Positions 9,538 through 18,312 of a DNA stretch of 64,000 nt are shown here, piece after piece. The translations under genes and the position numbers were made by a program. The stretch lies in NCBI GenBank assembly GCA_027488975.1, contig JAIYAQ010000029.1, forward strand, positions 62,001 through 126,000. The letters run 5' to 3'. How positions within the stretch are numbered: the first letter of the stretch is position 1; each line of letters begins with the position of its first letter. The notes under the pieces are model-generated. The model saw only the letters and a program-made list of their open reading frames with translations. It did no database searches and was not told the origin of the DNA. Source of the DNA: Cyanobium sp. E1_MAG_00006 (GTDB lineage: Bacteria; Cyanobacteriota; Cyanobacteriia; PCC-6307; Cyanobiaceae).

Positions 9538-10800
9538 ATGGCCTCTCCCACCTCCGAGCCGCATCCCCTGGATGGGGCCATCCGTGCCCAGAACGCTCTG
9601 CTGGCGGCCGGTGGTGTGGCCCTGCGGCTGGAGCGGCGCGGGCAGTGTCTGGGCTTGCGCGGCCCTCTCCCCTGCCGCCAGGGCAGTGGCCGCCATCCTG
9701 TTCAGCGCATCAGTCTGCGGCTGGCCGCGGATGCCGCGGGCCTGGAGCAGGCCTGCGCCAGCCTGCGGCGGGTGCAGCAGCAGCTCCAGCTGAACTGTTT
9801 CGACTGGAGCCAGTGGGCCGTCGCCGCAAGAGCTAAAGCGGGGGTGACGACGGGGGGGGCGATGGGGGTGACGAGCGGGGCCTCCCGCGGCAGTCGAAGC
9901 GGCAGGAGCGCCTCACCGACAGCGCTGCAGGCTTCCCTGGACAGCGCTCTGCAGCGTTTCGAGCATCAATTTCACGCCGATCCTCGGCGCCGCCGCAACC
10001 CCTCCGGCAGCCGCACCACCTGGAGCGCCGCCTACCTGCCTTACCTGCGCCGCCTGCGACGCCTGGCCGGCCAGCAGGGTCTGGCGCTCGGGCCGGCGCT
10101 GCTGGAGCAGGTGCTGGAGAGCTATCCCCTGGCCAGCCGAGGTCGCCAGCAGTGCGGCACGGCCCTGGCGGCGCTGGCCCGCGCCGAAGGGTTCCTTCTG
10201 CCGGCGGACTGGGGCGAGCGTGCCGGCGGTTATGGCCTGCATGCCGCCCAGTTCCGCCAGCTGCCGAGCGACCGGCAGATCCTGGAGTGGATCGAACGGA
10301 TCCCCAACCCCGGCTGGCGGCTGGCCTACGGGCTGATGGCCACCTATGGGCTGCGCAACCACGAGGTGTTCTTCACGGACGTCTCGGCCCTGGCGCCAGG
10401 CGGCGATCGGGTGATCCGCGTGCTGCCCACCAGCAAGACCGGCGAGCACCAGGTCTGGCCGTTTCAGCCGGAGTGGGTGGAGCGCTTCGAGCTGTCGCGG
10501 CTGGGGGAGGCCCGGGCGCTGCTGCCAGCGGTGTGTACCGATCTGCGTCGCACCACCCTGCAGCAGGTGGGTCGGCGGGTGGCGGAGCAGTTCCGCCGCT
10601 ATGACCTGCCCCTCACCCCCTACGACCTGCGCCACGCCTGGGCGGTGCGCACGATCCACATCGGCCTGCCGGACACGGTGGCAGCCCGGATGATGGGCCA
10701 CTCCGTGGCGATCCACACCCGCACTTACCACCACTGGATCACCCGCCGCGATCAGCAGCAGGCGGTGGATGCGGCCCTTGCCCGCTCCCGAGCCGCCTGA
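9538..10800 (+). CDS. Tyrosine-recombinase/integrase-like protein
   Basis: 420 residues from ATG 9538 (a GTG precedes it directly). The N-terminal third resembles an arm-binding/SAM-like region ([12 protein letters not shown]), followed by a Gly/Ser/Arg-rich linker and the catalytic domain. Catalytic-site candidates: Arg in YGLRNHEVF, Lys in TSKTGEH, the second Arg in YDLRHAW, His in MMGHS and nucleophile Tyr in TRTYHHW. The His of the H-x-x-R box is replaced by Tyr (YDLR). No att repeats, tRNA or phage genes surround it, so it looks like a resident chromosomal gene rather than part of an active island. Role unknown. Confidence 0.8.
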   Translation: MASPTSEPHPLDGAIRAQNALLAAGGVALRLERRGQCLGLRGPLPCRQGSGRHPVQRISLRLAADAAGLEQACASLRRVQQQLQLNCFDWSQWAVAARAKAGVTTGGAMGVTSGASRGSRSGRSASPTALQASLDSALQRFEHQFHADPRRRRNPSGSRTTWSAAYLPYLRRLRRLAGQQGLALGPALLEQVLESYPLASRGRQQCGTALAALARAEGFLLPADWGERAGGYGLHAAQFRQLPSDRQILEWIERIPNPGWRLAYGLMATYGLRNHEVFFTDVSALAPGGDRVIRVLPTSKTGEHQVWPFQPEWVERFELSRLGEARALLPAVCTDLRRTTLQQVGRRVAEQFRRYDLPLTPYDLRHAWAVRTIHIGLPDTVAARMMGHSVAIHTRTYHHWITRRDQQQAVDAALARSRAA

Positions 10801-10825
10801 GGGCTCGCCAGAGTGTCGCCCATCC

Positions 10826-11515
10826 ATGTCGTCTCCCCTGCGCGTGTCCGACCCCACCACAGCCCTTGATGCCGCGGCGGCCGAGCTGGGCCCAGGCGGT
10901 GATCTGGCGCCCGAACGGGATGCGGAGGCCTACCGGCGCCGCATGGCCCGCCGTCGTGAGGTGCAGCAGCAGCGCGTTGGCGAGCGCAACGTGGAGAAGG
11001 GCCTGGTGCTGGTGTTCACCGGCGATGGCAAGGGCAAGACCACCGCAGCCCTGGGACTGGTGCTGCGCACCCTCGGTCACGGTGAGCAGGTGGCGGTGGT
11101 GCAGTTCATCAAGGGGGGCTGGCAACCCGGTGAGGCCCGCGCCCTGGAGCTGTTCGGCGAGGCCCTGCACTGGCATGCCCTTGGCGAGGGCTTCACCTGG
11201 GAAACCCAAGATCGGGACCGCGACCGCGAGCTGGTGCAGGCGGCCTGGCAGCGCTCCTGCACCTACCTGGCCGACGCTGCCCGCAAGCTGGTGGTGCTCG
11301 ATGAGGTGAACGTGGCCCTCAAGCTGGGCTACCTGGCGGTGGAGCAGGTGCTGGAGGGGTTGGCGTTACGGCCGCCGCTCACCCACGTGGCCCTCACCGG
11401 CCGCGGCGCCCCTCCGGCGCTGCTGGAGCGGGCCGACCTGGTGACAGAGATGAAGCTGCTCCGCCACCCTTTCCGCGAGCAGGGGGTCAAAGCCCAGGCC
11501 GGTATCGAGTTCTGA
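10826..11515 (+). CDS. cobO: Cob(I)yrinic acid a,c-diamide adenosyltransferase
   Basis: Transfers the adenosyl group of ATP to cobalt(I) corrinoids in cobalamin synthesis or salvage (CobO/BtuR/CobA type). 229 residues from ATG 10826. The P-loop [15 protein letters not shown], then [11 protein letters not shown], the conserved [11 protein letters not shown] region, and [16 protein letters not shown] follow family order; the N-terminal Arg-rich stretch [16 protein letters not shown] is also typical. It starts 26 nt after the recombinase gene in the same direction, so co-transcription is possible. A second cobalamin gene, cobK, lies at about 33-34 kb. Confidence 0.94.
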   Translation: MSSPLRVSDPTTALDAAAAELGPGGDLAPERDAEAYRRRMARRREVQQQRVGERNVEKGLVLVFTGDGKGKTTAALGLVLRTLGHGEQVAVVQFIKGGWQPGEARALELFGEALHWHALGEGFTWETQDRDRDRELVQAAWQRSCTYLADAARKLVVLDEVNVALKLGYLAVEQVLEGLALRPPLTHVALTGRGAPPALLERADLVTEMKLLRHPFREQGVKAQAGIEF

Positions 11516-11716
11516 TCAGGCCGGGCGTTGGCCCTGCACCACCGCAAGGCTGCTCAGCAGGACTGAGAGGCCGCTCACCAGCAGGGCACGGTGCACCATC
11601 GGTTCTCGCCAGCCACCGGGTTCGGCCACCAGCTGTTCCACTGCCGAGAGGGTGAGCCTGGCCAGCACGCCGCTGCTGCAAGGCGCCTTGGGATCCGCTC
11701 CGTTGCCCGCTGCCAT
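11516..11716 (-). CDS. Possible small hypothetical protein between cobO and pyrH
   Basis: An open frame of 66 codons from ATG 11716 (or 84 codons from 11770) on the minus strand. Its stop abuts the cobO stop as TGATCA. The product would be an amphipathic N-terminal part followed by a hydrophobic stretch ([20 protein letters not shown]) that could be one membrane helix. I do not recognise it. The roughly 300-bp cobO-pyrH gap must also hold the pyrH promoter, so this may be spurious. Confidence 0.35.
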   Translation of the reverse strand: MAAGNGADPKAPCSSGVLARLTLSAVEQLVAEPGGWREPMVHRALLVSGLSVLLSSLAVVQGQRPA

Positions 11717-11816
11717 CGGTGCTGCACCACTGCGCCATCCAAGCGCCAGCGGCCCGGCTGGGCAAGGCATTTCACGCTTGCTACTGTGCGCCAGAGCGGT
11801 GCGGATGCGCGAACGG

Positions 11817-12530
11817 ATGGCTTACCAGCGCGTGTTGCTCAAGCTCAGCGGGGAAGCCCTGATGGGTGACCAGGGCCACGGCATTGATCCGGCCATCGTC
11901 AACGCCATCGCCCAGGATGTGGCCGCCGTGGTGGCGGACGGCACCCAGCTCGCGATCGTTGTGGGTGGCGGCAACATTTTTCGCGGCCTGAAGGGCAGCG
12001 CTGCTGGCATGGACCGTGCCACGGCCGATTACGTCGGCATGCTGGCCACCGTGATGAATGCGATCACGCTCCAGGACGGCCTGGAACGTGCGGGCATTCC
12101 CACCAGGGTGCAGAGCGCCATCTCGATGCAGGAGGTGGCCGAGCCCTACATCCGCCGCAAGGCGATCCGACACATGGAGAAGGGCCGGGTGGTGATCTTC
12201 GCTGCCGGTACCGGTAACCCCTTCTTCACCACCGACACCACTGCCGCTTTGCGGGCCGCCGAGATCGGCGCCGACGTGGTGTTCAAGGCCACCAAGGTGG
12301 ATGGTGTCTACGACAAGGATCCCAACAAGTTCAGTGATGCCGTGCGTTACGAGAGCCTCTCGTTCCTTGATGTGCTGAGCGGCGAGCTGGAGGTGATGGA
12401 CAGCACGGCCATCGCTCTCTGCAAGGACAACGCCATTCCGATCGTGGTGTTTGATCTGTTCGGTGCCGGCAACATCGGCCGTGCAGTGCGGGGTGAGCCG
12501 ATCGGCACCAGCATCCTGCCCTCCACCTGA
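11817..12530 (+). CDS. pyrH: UMP kinase
   Basis: Phosphorylates UMP to UDP with ATP (amino-acid kinase fold; hexameric in bacteria). 237 residues from ATG 11817, the family's usual length. Seen: [16 protein letters not shown] at the N-terminus, [41 protein letters not shown] and [13 protein letters not shown]. An in-frame ATG at 11805 would add MRER; the start at MAYQ matches the family better. It is followed 31 nt later by frr, the common pyrH-frr pairing. A TACTGT hexamer about 40 nt upstream could be a -10 element. Confidence 0.97.
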   Translation: MAYQRVLLKLSGEALMGDQGHGIDPAIVNAIAQDVAAVVADGTQLAIVVGGGNIFRGLKGSAAGMDRATADYVGMLATVMNAITLQDGLERAGIPTRVQSAISMQEVAEPYIRRKAIRHMEKGRVVIFAAGTGNPFFTTDTTAALRAAEIGADVVFKATKVDGVYDKDPNKFSDAVRYESLSFLDVLSGELEVMDSTAIALCKDNAIPIVVFDLFGAGNIGRAVRGEPIGTSILPST

Positions 12531-12561
12531 GACCCGCCCAGTTCCATTCCTTCACCCGCCC

Positions 12562-13101
12562 ATGGACCTCGAAGCCAGCATGCGCAAGTCGGTGGAATCC
12601 ACCCAGCGCACCTTCAACACCATCCGCACCGGCCGGGCCAACGCCTCGCTGCTCGACAAGATCAGCGTGGAGTACTACGGGGCCGAGACGCCGCTGAAGT
12701 CGCTGGCGACCATCTCCACGCCGGATTCCTCCACCATCCAGCTGCAGCCGTTTGATGGCGGCTCGCTCGGTCTGATCGAGAAAGCGATCTCGATGAGCGA
12801 TCTCGGCCTCACCTGCAACAACGATGGCCGGTTGATCCGTATCAATATTCCCCCTCTCACCGAGGACCGCCGAAAGGAGCTGTGCAAGCTGGCGGCCAAA
12901 TATGCCGAAGAGGGCAAGGTCGCCCTGCGCAACATCCGCCGCGATGCGATCGACAAGATCAAGAAGCAGGAAAAGGATGCCGAGCTCTCCGAGGATCAGA
13001 GCCGCGACGAGCAGGACAAGGTTCAGAAGCTCACCGACAAATTCATCGCTGAGATTGAAAAGAATCTGAGCGAGAAGGAAGCCGACATCCTCAAGGTTTG
13101 A
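12562..13101 (+). CDS. frr: Ribosome recycling factor
   Basis: Works with EF-G to split post-termination ribosomes in the cytoplasm. 179 residues starting [15 protein letters not shown]; the family signature [15 protein letters not shown] is near residue 20 and the long helical bundle ends with [19 protein letters not shown]. Sequence is full length and intact. The stop codon TGA overlaps the TTG start of the next gene by 4 nt (TTGA), suggesting translational coupling to the flavoprotein downstream. Confidence 0.97.
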   Translation: MDLEASMRKSVESTQRTFNTIRTGRANASLLDKISVEYYGAETPLKSLATISTPDSSTIQLQPFDGGSLGLIEKAISMSDLGLTCNNDGRLIRINIPPLTEDRRKELCKLAAKYAEEGKVALRNIRRDAIDKIKKQEKDAELSEDQSRDEQDKVQKLTDKFIAEIEKNLSEKEADILKV

Positions 13102-14231
13102 GCGTCGGTCTCTGTTCGGATGTGATTGTGGTCGGAGCCGGCGCCGCCGGCTCCGCTGCAGCATTTCACCTGGCCGCCCGCGGCCGGAGTGTGCTGCTGC
13201 TGGAGCGCGAGTCGATGCCCCGCAGCAAGCCCTGTGGCGGCGGCATGGCCGCTTCCGTACAGCGCTGGTTCCCGTTCGATCTGCTGCCGGTTGTGGATCA
13301 GGTGATTGCCCGGGTGCGCTTCACCTGGTGCCTGGAGGATCCCGTCATTGCGGAGCTGCCGGGTGATTCCCCCTTCTGGATCGTGCAGCGCTCGCGTCTC
13401 GACCAGGCGATCGCCGAGCAGGCGGTGGCCGCCGGTGCGGACCTGCAGGACAGCTCACCGGTCGAGGCGATCCGACGGGAGGGCGATCTGTGGTGTGTGC
13501 AGACCTCGAGCCATGTCTACCGCGCCCGCGCTCTGGTGTTGGCCGATGGCTCTGCCTCCCCCTTCGCTGCTCCCCTCGGCCTCGGGCCGGCCCGGCCCCG
13601 CTTCGCCGCGGCAACGGCAGTGGAGGTGGAGGCACCGATTCTCGAGCCCGACACGGCTCGCTTTGAGTTCGGGCTCGTCCACCACGGGTTCTGCTGGACT
13701 TTTCCCCGCCAGGGTGGCTGGAGCATCGGCGTCGGAACCTTCGTGGGGCGCGAGCCCGCGGATGCCGATGCGGTGCTGGCCCAACTGCTGCCCAGCCTGG
13801 GTCTGCCCGCGGATGCCGGGGTGCGTCGTCGCTCACCCCTGAGGGTGTGGGACGGGCACCACCCCCTGCATGCTCCGGGTGCCGTGGTGGTGGGCGATGC
13901 GGCTTCTCTCTGCGATCCGTTCCTGGCCGAGGGCCTGAGGCCAGCCCTGCTCAGCGGTGTGCGGGCTGCCGAGGCGATGGATCGGTTCCTGGGCGGTGAG
14001 GCGGAGGCCCTTGCGGGCTACAGCGCCGGCATGCGGCGTGACTGGGGCGAGTCGATGGCCTGGGGCCGGCGCATCGCCCAGGTGTTCTATCGGGTGCCCA
14101 GGGTGGGCTATCAGCTCGGCATCAAGCGGCCGACGGCTCCCCAGCGGATCGCCCAGATCCTCTCCGGTGAGATGGGGTATGGCGACATTGCGCAGCGGGT
14201 GATCAAGCGGCTGCTGTTCCAGCGCGGCTAG
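13098..14231 (+). CDS. Geranylgeranyl-reductase-family FAD-dependent oxidoreductase
   Basis: 377 residues. The N-terminal dinucleotide fold is [18 protein letters not shown], with [15 protein letters not shown] just after it (the family's CGG motif), and [18 protein letters not shown] forms the second FAD motif near residue 265. Relatives reduce isoprenoid chains (ChlP, archaeal GGR) or act on other aromatic or polyketide substrates; the substrate cannot be read from sequence. It is shorter and more divergent than ChlP, so it is probably not the main chlorophyll geranylgeranyl reductase. The TTG start overlaps the frr stop by 4 nt. Confidence 0.85.
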   Translation: MSVGLCSDVIVVGAGAAGSAAAFHLAARGRSVLLLERESMPRSKPCGGGMAASVQRWFPFDLLPVVDQVIARVRFTWCLEDPVIAELPGDSPFWIVQRSRLDQAIAEQAVAAGADLQDSSPVEAIRREGDLWCVQTSSHVYRARALVLADGSASPFAAPLGLGPARPRFAAATAVEVEAPILEPDTARFEFGLVHHGFCWTFPRQGGWSIGVGTFVGREPADADAVLAQLLPSLGLPADAGVRRRSPLRVWDGHHPLHAPGAVVVGDAASLCDPFLAEGLRPALLSGVRAAEAMDRFLGGEAEALAGYSAGMRRDWGESMAWGRRIAQVFYRVPRVGYQLGIKRPTAPQRIAQILSGEMGYGDIAQRVIKRLLFQRG

Positions 14232-14232
14232 C

Positions 14233-14262
14233 GCCTGCCCGCGGCTGCGGGTCCGAGCAGGC
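14233..14262. terminator. Nested hairpin between convergent genes
   Basis: GCCTG (14233-14237) pairs with CAGGC (14258-14262), and inside it CCCGC (14238-14242) pairs with GCGGG (14247-14251). It lies directly after the flavoprotein stop and before the end of the convergent cyclic-nucleotide-binding gene. No T-run follows, so it is only a candidate bidirectional terminator. A CTCAG triplet repeat follows at about 14270-14284. Confidence 0.4.
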
Positions 14263-14276
14263 TCATCCAGCTCAGC

Positions 14277-14657
14277 TCAGCTCAGCTTTGTGCAGTCCTT
14301 GAGCTCGCGCAGGCGCTGGTCGATCGAGGCCAGCAGCTCGATCGCGAACATCGGCGACTCCTGAACGGCGAACAGGAACTTCTCGCGATTCATCATCAGC
14401 ACGCGGCAATCGCTGATAGCCCTGGCATTGCCGTAGCGCCGGTGCTCCGGGGTGACCAGGGCACCGGCTCCGAACACATCGCCCGCCCGGATCACCTCGT
14501 GCCCACTCTCCTCGTTCCAGGAGAGCTCCACGCTGCCCTCAAGCAGGCCGAACATGCAATCGCCTGTTTCCCCCGACTTGAAGATCAGGTCGCCGGGGGC
14601 AAAGGTCTTGACCTCGCCCTTGCTGGCGAGGGCTCGCATGGTGTCGAGGGCGTTCAA
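14277..14657 (-). CDS. Single-domain cyclic-nucleotide-binding protein
   Basis: 126 residues that form just one cNMP-binding (Crp-type) beta-barrel domain: VKTFAPGDLIFKSGETGDCMF, then GLLEGSVELSW, IRAGDVFGAGALV and a C-terminal helix pair. There is no HTH domain, so it is not a Crp-type transcription factor. The usual phosphate-binding cassette RxA motif is weak (the GAGALV...HRRYGNARA region), so ligand binding is uncertain. It follows tal on the same strand by 42 nt. Confidence 0.83.
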   Translation of the reverse strand: MNALDTMRALASKGEVKTFAPGDLIFKSGETGDCMFGLLEGSVELSWNEESGHEVIRAGDVFGAGALVTPEHRRYGNARAISDCRVLMMNREKFLFAVQESPMFAIELLASIDQRLRELKDCTKLS

Positions 14658-14699
14658 CGGTGGGATGCGGCGGCGTGGGCTCAGTGTGGAGCAGCTTGG

Positions 14700-15872
14700 T
14701 TAAGAGCCGCTGAGCACGAGCGTGGCTCCCAGGCCGCTGCGCACATCCGCCGGCAGCAGGCGGCCATCGTGATCAGTGTCGAGCGCATCGAACACCGCAT
14801 CACTGCCCAGCCATTCCTCGCGGGTGATGCAGCCGTCGCCGTCGAGGTCATTGAGCAGGAAGATCTCCTGGGCCGCATGCTGAAAGGCGCTGGCTCCCTC
14901 CAGTTCACCCAGCCGGTGGGCGAGTTGCGCTTCGAGGGTCTCGATGGCCTTGCTGAACCCGCGGATGCCCTCGTCCAGCTTCTCTGTGGCCATCGGGTCG
15001 TTGACCATCATCGCGGCGAAGCCGGCCTGATCGAGATGGATCTGCTGCTCCGTTGGGGCTGGATTGAACGGATTCAGCCGGCGGGTCAGTTCGCCCTGGC
15101 TGTTGCGCAGCTGATCCAGCAGGGCTGGTGAGATGGTCAGCAGGTCGCAGCCTGCCAGCTCGATGATTTCGTCGAGGTTGCGGAAGCTGGCACCCATCAC
15201 CTCCGTCTTGTAGCCGTAGGTCTTGAAGTAGTTGAAGATCTGGGTCACCGACACCACGCCGGGATCCTCAGGGCCGGCATAGCTGTCGCGGCCTGTGTGC
15301 TTCTTGTACCAGTCGAGGATCCGCCCGACGAAGGGTGAGATCAGGGTGACGCCAGCCTCGGCTGCAGCCACGGCCTGGGCAAAGCTGAACAGAAGTGTGA
15401 GGTTGCAGTGGATGCCTTCCTTCTCGAGCACCTCAGCCGCCTTGATTCCCTCCCAGGTGGAGGCGATCTTGATCAGTACCCGATCACGGCTGATGCCGGC
15501 CTGGCGATACAGGCCGATCAGTTTGCGGGCCTTGGTGATCGTGGCCTCGGTATCGAAGCTCAGCCGGGCGTCCACCTCCGTGGACACGCGACCGGGAACG
15601 ATCTTGAGGATCTCCCGGCCGAAGATCACACAGATTTCATCCAGGGCTTCGCGCACCACATCCTCCGCAGGTGCGGCGGGGCCGCACACCTCGCGCGATT
15701 CGCGCAGGGAGGTGTCGATCAGGTTCTGATACGTGGGGATCTGGGCCGCCGCCAGGATCAGTGACGGGTTGGTGGTGGCATCGCGTGGTGTGAACTGCCG
15801 GATGGCGTCGATGTCACCGGTGTCGGCTACCACCACCGTCATCGCCGCCAGTTGATCGAGCAGGTTGGCCAT
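14700..15872 (-). CDS. tal: Transaldolase with C-terminal EF-hand pair
   Basis: Moves a dihydroxyacetone unit between sugar phosphates in the pentose phosphate pathway. 390 residues from ATG 15872. Seen: [26 protein letters not shown], the Schiff-base Lys in [16 protein letters not shown] and [19 protein letters not shown]. Beyond the usual barrel are two EF-hand loops, [12 protein letters not shown] (about 342-353) and [12 protein letters not shown] (about 365-376), each with acidic residues at positions 1, 3, 5 and 12. This hints at calcium binding. The EF-hand extension is known from some cyanobacterial transaldolases. Confidence 0.95.
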   Translation of the reverse strand: MANLLDQLAAMTVVVADTGDIDAIRQFTPRDATTNPSLILAAAQIPTYQNLIDTSLRESREVCGPAAPAEDVVREALDEICVIFGREILKIVPGRVSTEVDARLSFDTEATITKARKLIGLYRQAGISRDRVLIKIASTWEGIKAAEVLEKEGIHCNLTLLFSFAQAVAAAEAGVTLISPFVGRILDWYKKHTGRDSYAGPEDPGVVSVTQIFNYFKTYGYKTEVMGASFRNLDEIIELAGCDLLTISPALLDQLRNSQGELTRRLNPFNPAPTEQQIHLDQAGFAAMMVNDPMATEKLDEGIRGFSKAIETLEAQLAHRLGELEGASAFQHAAQEIFLLNDLDGDGCITREEWLGSDAVFDALDTDHDGRLLPADVRSGLGATLVLSGS

Positions 15873-15960
15873 GCAGGGCCCCGCAGGAATCTTCAAGCTA
15901 GCCAGAGCAAGCGGTTCGGTCTCCCTCTGTCACCAACCGGGTATCGGCCGTCACCGTGAA

Positions 15961-17775
15961 TCAGGCACGGCCCTTGTTGTGCAGTGGTTTGGATGGCGGG
16001 ATCTTCTCGATCACCAGCAGGGCTTCGATGATCTGCCGGGCCACCGGCACGGCCACCGTGGAGCCGTAGGCATTGCCGCCCTGGGGTTCATCCACCACCA
16101 CCAGAACCACGAAGCGCGGGTCATTGGTCGGCAGGTTGGCGACGAAGCTGCAGATGCGCGCCCCCGCGATGTAGACACCGTTTTCGGCCTTCTGGGCGGT
16201 GCCTGTCTTGCCGCCGATGCGGTGGCCGGGAATGGCGACCCCCTTGCCGCTGCCCTTTTCGACGACGGTTTCCATCCAGTTGAGCACCGTCTGAGCGATC
16301 TCCGGCCGCAGCAGCTGCACGCCCGAAGCGGGAGGAGGCGGGGCCAGCTCATCGCCGGAGCGCAGTCCACGGGTGATGTGCGGGCTCACCAGGCGGCCGC
16401 CGTTGGCCAGCATCCCGTGCAGCTGGGCCAGCTTCAGCGGGGTGAGGTTGAAGCCCTGGCCGAAGGCTGCGGTAGCGGGCTCGATCGGCTGGGTCCGGAA
16501 GGCCTCGCGGCTCTTGAGCTGGCCGGCCTGGGCGCCGGGCAGGTCGGTGTCAGGCGTGGTGTCGATGCCGAGGTTGTGCAGCCACTGCCAGAACTTGTCC
16601 GGCTTCACGCGCTGCATCGCCTGCACCATCGCCACGTTGCTCGACACCTGCAGCACCGTGGGGAAATCGATCAGGCCGTTGCCACGTCGGTCGTGGTTGA
16701 AGATCGGCCAGCCGCCGATGGTCAGCTGGCCGCTGTCGTTCACCTTGCCAGCCGGGTCGATCGCGTTCTCCTGAAGAGCGATCGCCAGGTTGATCGGCTT
16801 GAACGTGGAGCCAGGCTCATAGAGGTCCTGGACCGACCATTCGCGGAACAGCCCTGGCTTGTACTTCCAAAACTGATTGGGGTCGTAAGTGGGGGTGGAG
16901 GCCAGCGCCAGCAGCTCGCCATTGCGCACGTCCATCACGATCGCAACGCCGCGTTTGGCATGCCATTGCTTCACCTGCTTGCCGAGGGCCTGCTGGGCCA
17001 CCTGCTGCAGCCGAGCATCCAGGGTCAGCTGTAGGCGCAGGTCGTCGCCATAGAGCACACCGGCCTTCAGGCCATCGGGCAGCGGTGTGCCATCGGCACC
17101 GCGGCGCATTCTGCGTGAGGCTTCATGACGGCGCAGGTCGGTGTCACGGCTCTGCTCCAGGCCCGCCTGAGCAACGCGTTCCAGATTGAGGAAGCCCACC
17201 ACGTTGGCGAACAGGCTGCCCTGGGGATAGATGCGCTGGGGGTAGGCCTCCAGATCGAGCCCGCTGATGCCCAAGTTGCGCACCCGCAGGGCGGTTTCGG
17301 GATCCAGCTCGCTGGTGAGCTTCACCCCTGATTTGCGCCCGTCCATGGCACGGACAAGATCGGCCATCGGCAGCGCCAGAACGGTCGACAGTCGGCGCGC
17401 CACATCCAGCGGACTGCGCAGCTGGCCGCTGTCGTCGCCGGGGAAGGCGAAGTAGCGGGGGTGGGCCCAGAGGGTGAAACGCTCCTCATCCAGGGCCACC
17501 AGCCTGCCCTGGCGATCCACGATCGTGCGGCGTTTGCCGATCGGTGCCACGGTCTGGGTCTGTACGGCCCGGGCCCGCTCCAGCAACTCCCGCCCCTGGA
17601 TCACCTGCACCCAGGCCAGACGGATCGCAAGCCCGGCAAGTCCTGCCGCCAGCAGGCCGTACACCAGCCAGAGGCGCTTGGCGGGGACCGGAGAGAAAGC
17701 AACCACAGGGCGATGACGGCCCTGTCCGCGATGGGCCAGAGGCTGGGGCCGCTTGCCCTGGACGCCGTTCACCAT
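15961..17775 (-). CDS. ftsI: Division-type penicillin-binding protein (transpeptidase)
   Basis: Class B PBP that cross-links septal peptidoglycan. 604 residues: short cytoplasmic N-terminus, one membrane helix (LWLVYGLLAAGLAGLAIRLAW), a dimerisation domain starting RRTIVDRQGRLVALD, and the transpeptidase domain with SxxK in YEPGSTFKPINLAIAL, SxN in VSSNVAMVQAM and KTG in GGKTGTAQK. All three active-site motifs are intact. Its start shares one base with the stop of the upstream FtsL-like gene (TGATG), so the two are co-translated. Confidence 0.95.
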   Translation of the reverse strand: MVNGVQGKRPQPLAHRGQGRHRPVVAFSPVPAKRLWLVYGLLAAGLAGLAIRLAWVQVIQGRELLERARAVQTQTVAPIGKRRTIVDRQGRLVALDEERFTLWAHPRYFAFPGDDSGQLRSPLDVARRLSTVLALPMADLVRAMDGRKSGVKLTSELDPETALRVRNLGISGLDLEAYPQRIYPQGSLFANVVGFLNLERVAQAGLEQSRDTDLRRHEASRRMRRGADGTPLPDGLKAGVLYGDDLRLQLTLDARLQQVAQQALGKQVKQWHAKRGVAIVMDVRNGELLALASTPTYDPNQFWKYKPGLFREWSVQDLYEPGSTFKPINLAIALQENAIDPAGKVNDSGQLTIGGWPIFNHDRRGNGLIDFPTVLQVSSNVAMVQAMQRVKPDKFWQWLHNLGIDTTPDTDLPGAQAGQLKSREAFRTQPIEPATAAFGQGFNLTPLKLAQLHGMLANGGRLVSPHITRGLRSGDELAPPPPASGVQLLRPEIAQTVLNWMETVVEKGSGKGVAIPGHRIGGKTGTAQKAENGVYIAGARICSFVANLPTNDPRFVVLVVVDEPQGGNAYGSTVAVPVARQIIEALLVIEKIPPSKPLHNKGRA

Positions 17776-18254
17776 CAGTACCCCGCCAGGATGCGGCGGG
17801 GATTGATCTGGGCCAGCAGGCCTGTGAAGCTGGCCGCTGCTTCAACGCGGCGCGGCGGCGCTACGTAGAGGAGCTTCTCGCTGCTGGTCGGCTGCAGCAA
17901 CGCCGACTTGCGCGTCATTGCGAGGTGGTGCTGTTCCAGCACGGCAGCGGATTCCTGCAGGCGATGCTCCAGGCGCTGGGCGGCTTCCAGCTGCTGGAAG
18001 TCATGGGTCCACTGGCCTTGCCAGTGCAATGTCAGGGCGCTGAGGCCGACAACGGCCACACCCAGTCCGGCCAGGGTTCCGTCGCTGATGCGATGCAGGC
18101 CGGCCAGCCAGGGGGCCTGCCGATCCATCTGCCGGGCCGACAGGGATCCCTGAATCAGTCGCAGGCGGCGGCTGATCGCGTTGTGTCTGAGTTCCTTCGT
18201 CTGGAGCGGGCTCTGCTGCCGTGGGGTGGGTTGTGGAACCGGTACGGCGACCAC
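17775..18254 (-). CDS. FtsL-like bitopic protein upstream of ftsI
   Basis: 159 residues: a basic cytoplasmic N-terminus, one membrane helix (GTLAGLGVAVVGLSALTLHW, near residues 60-79), then a heptad-rich helix (FQQLEAAQRLEHRLQESAAVL) and a short C-terminal tail with APPRRVEAAA. This topology, and overlap by one base with ftsI, match the position and shape of FtsL, which is too divergent to recognise by sequence alone. I infer a division role from context only. It could also be another cyanobacterial septum protein. Confidence 0.7.
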   Translation of the reverse strand: MVAVPVPQPTPRQQSPLQTKELRHNAISRRLRLIQGSLSARQMDRQAPWLAGLHRISDGTLAGLGVAVVGLSALTLHWQGQWTHDFQQLEAAQRLEHRLQESAAVLEQHHLAMTRKSALLQPTSSEKLLYVAPPRRVEAAASFTGLLAQINPRRILAGY

Positions 18255-18312
18255 GGCATTGGACGAGGACTGCGCAAGTGAACCACGTCACAGCGGGGCC
18301 AGCAAGGTTGTT

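Noticed and set aside
9836..9900. G-rich tract as a possible quadruplex or phase-variable site
   Set aside because: The runs lie in the linker of the recombinase coding region and have irregular spacing; no support for function.
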